Shown in pieces: positions 1-6,214 of a stretch of DNA of 14,409 nucleotides. The notes beneath the pieces were generated by a model. The model saw only the letters and a program-made list of their open reading frames with translations. It searched no databases and was not told the origin of the DNA. The position numbers and the translations under genes are program-made. The number at the start of each line of letters is the position of its first letter. The first letter of the stretch is position 1. The DNA is from CAYNFH01 sp964396385 (lineage in GTDB: Bacteria; Armatimonadota; Chthonomonadetes; Chthonomonadales; CAJBBX01): NCBI GenBank assembly GCA_964396385.1, contig CAYNFH010000172.1, positions 1-14,409 on the forward strand. Direction: 5' to 3'.

Positions 1-54
1 TCGCCGCTGTCCGCTATCGCGGCCAAAGCGCGGCTCACCCGTGCTCGGGATGAC
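1..54 (-). repeat. Partial copy of a dispersed repeat with inverted ends
   Basis: Read on the minus strand, these 54 bases match 4886-4939 at 49 of 54 positions by direct comparison. The copy is cut by the window edge, so only its outer end is seen. It ends in GCTCGGGATGAC on the plus strand, the same terminal sequence as the right end of the complete copy at 5016-5027. The repeat lies upstream of the dehydrogenase gene, and reading through its end in frame gives a false GTG start at 41 and ATG at 50. It is probably a small non-autonomous (MITE-like) or REP-like intergenic repeat. No transposase is present in the window. Confidence 0.8.
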
Positions 55-86
55 ACCCATCCGTCTCCCGTCATCCGTCACACTTC

Positions 87-91
87 AGGAG
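87..91 (+). promoter_or_regulatory. Shine-Dalgarno site that fixes a TTG start
   Basis: AGGAG lies six bases before the TTG at 98-100. It supports that TTG as the true start of the dehydrogenase over the in-frame GTG (41) or ATG (50), both of which fall inside the dispersed repeat and have no ribosome binding site in front of them. Confidence 0.65.
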
Positions 92-97
92 TTTGCC

Positions 98-1102
98 TTG
101 CCAGGTACTGTCATTCTCGACCCTCACTTCCGCAAAGTAAACGTGCTATTCAGCCCGAAGCAGATGGACCGGCTCCGCAGCCTGGCCGACATCGTGTGGG
201 CGAGGGACGAGCCGATGCCGGAAGAGGAGGTCGACCGTGTGGCGCCGGACGTGGAGGCCATCGTCACCGGAGGCTGGAGATACGGCTCCGTAGACCGGTT
301 TGCGCGCTTGCGCGGCATCCTGGAGGTGGGTGGCAGCTTCCCGTCGCCATCCTTGCTGGACTATGACGCCTGCTTCCAGCGCGGCATCCGCGTGCTGAGC
401 TGCGCGCCCGGCTTCGCGCCGGCGGTTGCCGAGATGGCGCTCGGATTGGCTGTCGCGTCTGCACGGGGCATAGTGGAGGCGGATGCTGCGTTCCGGAAGG
501 GAGAAGAGACCTGGGGTCACCGGGGCCAGGTGCAGGACTTTCTGCTGTTCGACCAGACCGTGGGTTTCATCGGCTTTGGGAGCCTGGCCCGCGCGTTGAA
601 GGCGCTGCTGGCGCCCTTCCGCTGCCGGATCCAGGTGTACGATCCCTGGCTGACCGATGGGTACCTGCGCCGCCAGGGTGTAGAGCCGGTAGACCTGGAC
701 ACGCTGCTTTCCACCTCCCAGGTACTATTCGTGCTGGCCGTGCCTACGGCGTCCAACCAGGCGCTCCTGGACCGCACAATGCTGGAGCTGATCAAGCCGG
801 GCAGTGTGATGGTGCTTATCAGCCGGGCGCACCTGGTGGACTTTGACGCGCTCACGGAGCTTGTACTCGCGGGACGGTTCAAGGCGGGCATCGACGTCTT
901 CTCACAGGAGCCGCTGCCGAAGGACCACCCCATCCGGAAGGCGGAAGGCGCCATACTCTCTCCGCATCGCGCAGGCGGGGGTGGCCAGACCTATCACCAC
1001 ATCGGGGACTTGGTGATCAGCGATCTGGAGGCGATCCTGGCAGGCCATCCGCCGCAGGAGATGCAGGTGGCGCAGCCCGAGTACATTCGGAATAGAGGGT
1101 AA
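98..1102 (+). CDS. D-isomer-specific 2-hydroxyacid dehydrogenase family protein
   Basis: The 334-residue product is a cytosolic NAD(P)-dependent oxidoreductase of the D-2-hydroxyacid dehydrogenase family, which interconverts 2-hydroxy and 2-oxo acids. The nucleotide-binding motif GFIGFG is near residues 156-161 and is followed by an acidic residue in VYDPW (D182), which suggests NAD preference. The family catalytic triad is visible as Arg 243 in ISRAH, Glu 271 in FSQEP and His 290 in SPHRAG. Length is normal for the family. The TTG start at 98 is chosen because AGGAG precedes it at six bases; the upstream in-frame starts lie in repeat DNA. The gene ends 8 bp before the solute-binding protein gene, so it probably heads the ABC operon and may act on a hydroxy or sugar acid derived from the imported substrate. 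The substrate cannot be told from sequence. Phosphoglycerate or glyoxylate/hydroxypyruvate reductase-like activity are alternatives. Confidence 0.9.
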   Translation: MPGTVILDPHFRKVNVLFSPKQMDRLRSLADIVWARDEPMPEEEVDRVAPDVEAIVTGGWRYGSVDRFARLRGILEVGGSFPSPSLLDYDACFQRGIRVLSCAPGFAPAVAEMALGLAVASARGIVEADAAFRKGEETWGHRGQVQDFLLFDQTVGFIGFGSLARALKALLAPFRCRIQVYDPWLTDGYLRRQGVEPVDLDTLLSTSQVLFVLAVPTASNQALLDRTMLELIKPGSVMVLISRAHLVDFDALTELVLAGRFKAGIDVFSQEPLPKDHPIRKAEGAILSPHRAGGGGQTYHHIGDLVISDLEAILAGHPPQEMQVAQPEYIRNRG

Positions 1103-1110
1103 CGAACGCG

Positions 1111-2865
1111 ATGAAGCGGCGTGAGAGGCAAGAGCGGTGTGGGAGTGTGGGGGTGTGGGCGTGTGGGTGTGGCCGGAATCCGGACTCCGCGCCCCCTGCC
1201 CCCATACTCCCATACTCCCATACAGCCCGCCTGTTCACCGCTCTTCTGCTCCTTGCCCTGACCGGATGTCCCAGATCCGTGCCGCAGGGGGCGGGGCCGC
1301 ACGGCGAGCTGACGCCGGACCAGTACCAGCTCCTGAGCGACCGCGAGCAGATCCATTATAAGGACATTACCCTCCGCATCCCCAACACCTTTGGAGGCGT
1401 GAGCCTGCCCACCGCCCGAGGCGCCTATCCCACCATCCTGGATCGGGTCGTTCATACCGGCGATATAGGCACCCTGATGGGGCTGTACAACCAGTCTCTG
1501 TTTGAGCTGGAGCACCCGCGGGTCAAGATCGACTACATCAACTTCGACATGTGGGGGGACAACTTCCGCTCTTCGCTGGCCGTCGCGCTCTCCGCGAACC
1601 GCGCGCCGGCGTACTACGTGGCCCGGAACCTGCCGGAGACGATCAACCAGGGAATGTACGCGGATCTCACGCCGCTGATGCAGACCTGGGACCAATTCGA
1701 CCGGCAGCCCCAGATGGCGTTCCACGCGGGCAAGGTGAACGGCCGCATCTACACGATGGCGCAGGGAGAGTTGTCCGCCCTCATCATCCGCTACCGCAAG
1801 GACTGGTTCCGGGAGGCGGGCATCTTCAACGAATATGGAGAGCCCGGACCCCGCAGCGACTGGACCTGGGAGGACTTCAGGCGGATCGCCAAGAAGCTCA
1901 CGGACCCATCGCGGAACCGGTACGGCTTTGCCGGAGAGACCGGCGATTTTCAGTTCAACCAGGCATACGGACTCGACCCGCTCTATATTCCGGACCCCAC
2001 GGGCAAGCACACCTGGATCTTCAACGACCGGGACCCACTGCTCATCGAGTCCCTCCAGGAAGCCCGGGAGATGGTGAACGTGGACAAGTCCGTGGACACC
2101 AGCGTCTCAATGGAGTGGTTCCAGTGGCACCAGGAGTTCGATGCAAGCCACGCGGGAATGATCGTGAGCTGGGCCGCGCACCCACCGCACGAGGCGCTGG
2201 ACCAACCGTACAAGTTCGGCAAGGACAAGCCGTTCGCGGACACGGTAGGGATGGCGGTGCTGCCGCACGGACCCACCAGCCTCTCCGGGCTGAGACAGTG
2301 GTGTAACCTGGTGGGCTTCGATCCCACCCTCAAGCCGGACCAGCTCAAGGCCGCGTTCGACTGGGTGAAGGCCGACTACTACGGCGACGTCTTCATGAAC
2401 AACATACGCGAGCAGAACCAGGACGCCCGTGTGCACGGCCGCCGGTCGTCGCTCTATGCCACTATGCTCGCGCTTCCGTACCAGCCCAAGGAGAACCCGC
2501 TCGACGAGCCGCTGAGCAAGGTCTTTCCACCCGACTATCTCCGCACCTACCAGGCCATTCGGGAAAGCCATTACCCACCGCTCCCGCGCGAGTTCGGGCT
2601 CGGCGAGCCGCCGGAGGACGGGCTGCACAACGCGGTGCAGGCCATGTATTCGGAGGCCATTCGGACCAACGTGGACCTCAAACAGGTGATCGCCAAGACC
2701 GCCAACGTGGTGAACACCAACCTGCTGAACTTCAAAGGGCCGGACGACAAAGTCCGTCTCCGGAGATTCATCGACGCCACCACGGATTTCTACCAGCGCT
2801 ACTTCCCGCGCTACTACGAGACGGAGTGGAAGCGCAAGCTGGCGACGTACTACCGGGTGCCGTAA
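1111..2865 (+). CDS. ABC transporter extracellular solute-binding lipoprotein (carbohydrate type)
   Basis: The 584-residue product is a predicted lipoprotein that binds the substrate for the two permeases encoded next. A hydrophobic stretch (about 41-50) ends in the lipobox LTGC, with Cys53 as the lipidation site. The mature part resembles family 1 sugar-binding proteins: a segment with FELEHPRVKIDY (about 131-142), then a central region containing a stretch like GRIYTMAQGELSALIIRYRK and DWTWEDFRRIAKKL. It is longer than the usual roughly 400-450 residues. The N-terminus is odd: residues about 9-38 are encoded by an inverted tandem-repeat insert (1137-1224) placed between the basic n-region MKRRERQE and the hydrophobic core, which lengthens the n-region by some 30 Gly/Cys/Pro-rich residues. 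Start ATG 1111 has GAGGG upstream, inside the end of the dehydrogenase gene. The substrate is unknown. The family assignment is firm, but function of the altered signal peptide is untested. Confidence 0.9.
   Translation: MKRRERQERCGSVGVWACGCGRNPDSAPPAPILPYSHTARLFTALLLLALTGCPRSVPQGAGPHGELTPDQYQLLSDREQIHYKDITLRIPNTFGGVSLPTARGAYPTILDRVVHTGDIGTLMGLYNQSLFELEHPRVKIDYINFDMWGDNFRSSLAVALSANRAPAYYVARNLPETINQGMYADLTPLMQTWDQFDRQPQMAFHAGKVNGRIYTMAQGELSALIIRYRKDWFREAGIFNEYGEPGPRSDWTWEDFRRIAKKLTDPSRNRYGFAGETGDFQFNQAYGLDPLYIPDPTGKHTWIFNDRDPLLIESLQEAREMVNVDKSVDTSVSMEWFQWHQEFDASHAGMIVSWAAHPPHEALDQPYKFGKDKPFADTVGMAVLPHGPTSLSGLRQWCNLVGFDPTLKPDQLKAAFDWVKADYYGDVFMNNIREQNQDARVHGRRSSLYATMLALPYQPKENPLDEPLSKVFPPDYLRTYQAIRESHYPPLPREFGLGEPPEDGLHNAVQAMYSEAIRTNVDLKQVIAKTANVVNTNLLNFKGPDDKVRLRRFIDATTDFYQRYFPRYYETEWKRKLATYYRVP
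1137..1224 (+). repeat. Inverted-arm tandem repeat insert A (8-bp units), within a signal peptide coding region
   Basis: The left arm (1137-1172) is four units of GTGTGGGN plus a partial GTGG. The right arm (1201-1224) is three units of CCCATACW. The reverse complement of the right unit, AGTATGGG, differs from the left AGTGTGGG by one G/A change, so the RNA arms could pair throughout with G-U wobbles. The 28-bp spacer holds an imperfect palindrome, CCGGA-A-TCCGG (1173-1183). The insert is read in frame and adds about 30 residues before the lipoprotein signal core. The exact insertion borders are uncertain and no target duplication is evident. Confidence 0.85.
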
Positions 2866-2868
2866 CCG

Positions 2869-3831
2869 ATGTCTGGAACTGTCACGGGCACTACTGACGC
2901 GGCGACGCGGCGACGCGGCGACGCGGCGATTCCGAATTTCGCCCCCTCGCCTCCTCGCCCCTTCGCCCGCTCAGCACTCCGCTACCGAAGCGCAGCGGCA
3001 TGGGCGTTCACGTTGCCGGCCGTGTTCATACAGCTCTTCTTCGGATGGCTGCCGGTGGCGTTCGCGTTCGTGGTCGCGTTCCAGCAGTACTACTTCGTCA
3101 AGCAGCCGGAATACGTGGGCATGCGCAACTTCCACGACGTGTTCCGGGACCCGCTGGTCCTCACCACGTTCAAGAACACGTTCTACTACGCCCTGCTCTC
3201 CATCGGCCTGACCTTTGTCATTCCGATTTTCGTCTCCATTCTCCTGATGGAGATGTCCCGCCGCACCATCCGCTGGATGATGATCCTCTGGTTCATTCCC
3301 GTCGCCTCTACCGCGGGGATCACCATCTGGAAATACATGTACCACTACAAGCTGGGGTTGATGAACCACATCCTCGAGCTGCTCCACCTGCCTCCCCAGC
3401 ACTGGTTGGACGATCCGAGCCTGGCGATGTTCTCCCTCGTGCTTCCCGGCATCATCCTGTTCGGACCGGGCCTGATTTACATCGCCACTATACAGAACGT
3501 GCCGGAGGAGCTTTACGAGGCCGCAGAGCTGGAGGGAGCCGGCTTCATTCGCAAGATCGGCACCGTTACCCTTCCGAGGATGCGCCCTATTATTGCCATG
3601 ATGCTCATTTTCAGCGTGATCGGGGCGCTGCAGGTATTCGAGCTTCCGTTCATCATGACCGGCGGGGGCCCGGGCTACGCTACCTTGACCGTGGTGCAGT
3701 ACGTCTACGGCACGGCCTTCGGCGACTACAATCTGGGCAAGGCGACGGCGCTGGCCATCGTGCTGTTTTTCGCCATCATGGTCATTGTGCTAATCCAGCG
3801 CCGCGTGGTGAAGGAGGACCTGGATGTCTAG
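2869..3831 (+). CDS. Carbohydrate ABC transporter permease, MalF/UgpA type
   Basis: This 320-residue inner-membrane protein is one of two permease subunits of a CUT1-like sugar importer. Hydrophobic segments occur at about 44-70, 104-126, 136-154, 186-207, 240-266 and 291-310, giving the usual six. The EAA loop that contacts the ATPase reads YEAAELEGAGFIRKIGTVTLP near 216-236, with the conserved Gly at position 223/225. Start ATG 2869 lies 3 bp after the upstream stop codon with no clear ribosome binding site, suggesting translational coupling. The cytoplasmic N-terminal tail is unusually long: residues about 10-33 are encoded by an inverted tandem-repeat insert (2896-2967), giving an Arg-rich then Pro-rich stretch ahead of the first membrane segment. 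The permease gene that follows begins 9 bp downstream. Confidence 0.93.
   Translation: MSGTVTGTTDAATRRRGDAAIPNFAPSPPRPFARSALRYRSAAAWAFTLPAVFIQLFFGWLPVAFAFVVAFQQYYFVKQPEYVGMRNFHDVFRDPLVLTTFKNTFYYALLSIGLTFVIPIFVSILLMEMSRRTIRWMMILWFIPVASTAGITIWKYMYHYKLGLMNHILELLHLPPQHWLDDPSLAMFSLVLPGIILFGPGLIYIATIQNVPEELYEAAELEGAGFIRKIGTVTLPRMRPIIAMMLIFSVIGALQVFELPFIMTGGGPGYATLTVVQYVYGTAFGDYNLGKATALAIVLFFAIMVIVLIQRRVVKEDLDV
2896..2967 (+). repeat. Inverted-arm tandem repeat insert B (8-bp units), within a permease N-terminus
   Basis: The left arm (2896-2927) is four exact copies of GACGCGGC. After a short spacer containing GATTCCGAATTTC, the right arm (about 2942-2967) reads as degenerate 8-bp units CCCCCTCG, CCTCCTCG, CCCCTTCG and a partial unit. 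The reverse complement of the right units is GGCGARGR, sharing the GGCGA core with the left units (GGCGACGC in register). Period and layout match insert A although the sequence differs. The insert is in frame in the cytoplasmic tail of the permease. Confidence 0.75.
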
Positions 3832-3834
3832 GGG
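3830..3834 (+). promoter_or_regulatory. Shine-Dalgarno site overlapping the upstream stop codon
   Basis: AGGGG begins within the TAG stop (3829-3831) of the first permease and lies six bases before ATG 3841. It supports that start and coupled translation of the two permeases. Confidence 0.6.
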
Positions 3835-3840
3835 CAAGCG

Positions 3841-4863
3841 ATGCCGATAATCCCGCAGGTTGGGCGGCGGAGGCTGAGGACGCGGCTCCTGCTCTGGGGC
3901 ATTGGCGGGTTCCTCTGGCTGGGCGTACTGCTCCACCTGTTCCCGGTGGCGTGGATGATCTCCGCCTCCCTCAAGCCGACGCGCGAGATCTTCAATCAGC
4001 CGTTTAACCTGATCCCAAGGGAGCCAACGCACGCCTCGTACGACCTGCTGTTCACCACGGTGACAGTCAGTGCGATGAACCTGAACCTGGACGTGTTCCG
4101 GTACCCCGTCATCGTCTACTTCTTCAACAGCGTCATCATCGCGGCGGGCGTCACGCTGCTGCAGGTCCCCATCACGGCGATGGCCGCGTACGCGGTGTCC
4201 AAACTGCACGCGCAAAGGCCGGCCCGAGCGCTGTTTTACTTCTTCATCGGCACGCTCATGATCCCCGGTCAGATAGCAATCGTGCCGCGCTTCCTGCTGC
4301 TCTCCCACTTCCCCTGGCCCAGCCGTGCGGTGCCGCCGGTGCCGTTCACCCATCTGCAGTTCCCGGCGTACTCGTTCATAGGTACCTACTGGGGCGTCAT
4401 CCTGCCGGCCGCGTTCAGCGCGTTCAACTTCCTGTTGTTCAAAGGATTCTTTGACACGCTGCCAACCGACCTGATCGAGGCGTCCCGCATTGACGGCGCC
4501 TCGGAGCTCACCACTCTGCGCGCCATCATGCTCCCGCTGGCGCGGCCTGTTGTCGCCGTCACCTGTTACTTCGCGTTCACCGGGGCGTGGAACGACTTCA
4601 TTAGTCCATGGATCATCCTGATGAGCGAGCAGGGCAAGTGGCCGCTCTCCGTGGTGCTGTATAAGCTGCAAAACGTCATGATGAATTGGCAGCCCAGCCA
4701 GGGCAGCATGGACCCCGCGGCCCTGCGACTGATGAGCAGTGGCATCGGCTTTAACGCCTTGATGGCCATTTCGGTGGTGGAGTCCGTGCCCATGTTCATC
4801 GCGTTTCTTATCTTCCGCGAGCAGCTCATGAAGGGCATCCAGATCACGGGACTCAAGGGGTAA
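3841..4863 (+). CDS. Carbohydrate ABC transporter permease, MalG/UgpE type
   Basis: This 340-residue inner-membrane protein is the second permease subunit, pairing with the product of the gene just upstream. Hydrophobic segments are seen near 15-40, 92-118, 131-153, 180-200, 236-262 and 305-324. The EAA loop reads LIEASRIDGASELTTLRAIMLP at about 211-232. The C-terminus, REQLMKGIQITGLKG, is the typical MalG-like tail that reaches towards the ATPase. The protein is somewhat longer than the usual roughly 275-300 residues, because of extra sequence between the first and second segments (about 45-90) and near 155-178. No ATPase gene follows: the next gene is an unrelated methyltransferase, behind an intergenic repeat. 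An ATPase shared between importers, as with MsmK/MsiK, is the likely partner. Confidence 0.93.
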   Translation: MPIIPQVGRRRLRTRLLLWGIGGFLWLGVLLHLFPVAWMISASLKPTREIFNQPFNLIPREPTHASYDLLFTTVTVSAMNLNLDVFRYPVIVYFFNSVIIAAGVTLLQVPITAMAAYAVSKLHAQRPARALFYFFIGTLMIPGQIAIVPRFLLLSHFPWPSRAVPPVPFTHLQFPAYSFIGTYWGVILPAAFSAFNFLLFKGFFDTLPTDLIEASRIDGASELTTLRAIMLPLARPVVAVTCYFAFTGAWNDFISPWIILMSEQGKWPLSVVLYKLQNVMMNWQPSQGSMDPAALRLMSSGIGFNALMAISVVESVPMFIAFLIFREQLMKGIQITGLKG

Positions 4864-4885
4864 CTAGTAGGCTGGCCGCCAGGTT

Positions 4886-5027
4886 GTCATTCCGAGCGCG
4901 GGTGAGCCGCGCCTTGGCCGCGCTAGCGGCCAGCGGCGAGGGCCGGCCCCTGGGGAGGAATCTGCTATTGACCAGCAGAGTACGCACAGCTACCGTAAAG
5001 CAGATCCCTCGCTTTGCTCGGGATGAC
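4886..5027. repeat. Complete dispersed repeat with 12-bp terminal inverted repeats
   Basis: The left end GTCATTCCGAGC (4886-4897) and right end GCTCGGGATGAC (5016-5027) are inverted copies with one mismatch. Inside, GAGGAATCTGCT (4955-4966) and AGCAGATCCCTC (4999-5010) form a second near-perfect inverted pair, and TCTGCT/AGCAGA (4961-4966, 4974-4979) a small hairpin. The first 54 bases recur inverted at 1-54 with 49 of 54 identical. The element fills most of the 192-bp gap between the permease and methyltransferase genes. Its right end gives a spurious in-frame TTG (5014) and ATG (5023) ahead of the methyltransferase. It encodes nothing and is probably MITE-like or a structured intergenic repeat. 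Confidence 0.85.
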
Positions 5028-5055
5028 AGGCTTCGTTGACGATTGGCGCCGTACC

Positions 5056-6213
5056 ATGAATCATCAGGAGCTCAACCTTCGCGTTTCGACGGCCCTTGAT
5101 ACCGGAACGCTGCTGCGGATGGTGGTGAGTGACGCCGTCGCTAAGGACGGCCCGAGGAGAGTAGAGGTGTCTCCGGTCGAGGTGCGTGGGCAGCACAAGT
5201 ATCAGTTTGCCTACCACGACGCTGGGCGCGTCACCCACCGGAATCTGAGCACGACAGAAGCCGCCCCGGAGATCGCGGGGCTGCTGGACGGGCGGTTCCG
5301 GCAGGCGCAGGTCTACACACGGGACGCAGACCTCCAGGTCTCGCTTCGCCCCGGCGGCAAGGCTTCCGTGACGGAGCGGCCACCCTCGCTCTCCGTGGCG
5401 GAGGCGACGCATGATCGTCGTAAGCAGTACCTGCTGCCGGAAGGGGAGCCCGTCGACTTCCTGGTTCGTCTCGGCGTGATGACCGCTGCCGGAAAGGTGG
5501 TCGCCGCCCGCTACGACAAGTTCCGCCAGATCAACCGCTTCCTGGAGATGGTGGCGGACGTGGCGGACCAGCTTGACCCTTCCCGCCCCGACCACGTGGT
5601 GGACTTCGGCTCCGGCAAGTCCTACCTCACCTTCGCCCTCTACCACTATCTGCGGTCCATCCGGTGCCTGGATGCCCGCGTCACCGGTCTGGATCTGAAG
5701 CGGGACGTGATCGCCCACTGCGAGGGCATCGCGAGGGAGCTAGGTTATGAGCACCTGCGCTTTGTGGCCGGCGACATCGCCCACTTTGAGGCTCCGGAGC
5801 GGCCGGAAATGGTGGTGAGCCTGCACGCCTGCGATACGGCCACCGATGACACCCTGGCGAAGGCGGTCCGCTGGGAGGCGCGCGTGATCCTGGCGGTGCC
5901 ATGCTGCCAGCACGAGCTATTCCGCAAGCTGAAGAGCGAACCCCTGCGTCCGCTGCTGAAGTACGGGATACTGAAGGAGCGGGAGACCGCGCTCGTTACG
6001 GACGCCATCCGCGGTGCGCTCCTGGAGCTGAACGGCTACTCTATTCAGCTACTTGAGTTCATTGAGATGGAGCACACCCCCAAGAACATTCTGATCCGCG
6101 CGGTGCGCACCGGCCGCCATCCGGAGCATGCCCGCCTTCTGCGCGAATACCTTGCGTTCAAAGCCGCCTGGGGAGTGGAACCGTACCTGGAGAGTCTGCT
6201 GCCGGTGGAATAG
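5056..6213 (+). CDS. Class I SAM-dependent methyltransferase (PF13679-like)
   Basis: The 385-residue cytosolic protein has an N-terminal region of about 150 residues followed by a Rossmann methyltransferase domain. SAM-binding motif I reads DFGSGKSYLTFALYHYL at 183-199, and the acidic residue after strand 2 is D213 in GLDLK. It also carries the PF13679 signatures SLHACDTATD (255-264) and VPCCQHEL (281-288). The substrate of this family is not well established; an RNA or small-molecule target is possible. Start ATG 5056 is preferred because homologues begin at about this point, as far as I recall, and earlier in-frame starts (5014, 5023) lie in the dispersed repeat. No strong ribosome binding site is visible. 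It is probably a single-gene unit: upstream is the repeat-filled gap, and its stop lies one base from the stop of the convergent regulator gene. Confidence 0.85.
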   Translation: MNHQELNLRVSTALDTGTLLRMVVSDAVAKDGPRRVEVSPVEVRGQHKYQFAYHDAGRVTHRNLSTTEAAPEIAGLLDGRFRQAQVYTRDADLQVSLRPGGKASVTERPPSLSVAEATHDRRKQYLLPEGEPVDFLVRLGVMTAAGKVVAARYDKFRQINRFLEMVADVADQLDPSRPDHVVDFGSGKSYLTFALYHYLRSIRCLDARVTGLDLKRDVIAHCEGIARELGYEHLRFVAGDIAHFEAPERPEMVVSLHACDTATDDTLAKAVRWEARVILAVPCCQHELFRKLKSEPLRPLLKYGILKERETALVTDAIRGALLELNGYSIQLLEFIEMEHTPKNILIRAVRTGRHPEHARLLREYLAFKAAWGVEPYLESLLPVE

Positions 6214-6214
6214 C

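Noticed and set aside
41..97. In-frame upstream starts (GTG 41, ATG 50) for the dehydrogenase
   Set aside because: They lie in or at the end of the dispersed repeat with no ribosome binding site, while TTG 98 has AGGAG at six bases and gives the expected family N-terminus.
994..2010. 338-codon minus-strand open frame opposite the dehydrogenase and binding-protein genes
   Set aside because: It is antisense to two well-supported genes. Its translation is rich in Arg, Val, Gly and His without family motifs, as expected from GC-rich shadow frames.
3790..4671. 293-codon minus-strand open frame
   Set aside because: It is antisense to the MalG-type permease, and the low-complexity Arg/Glu/His/Gln-rich product is a codon-bias shadow.
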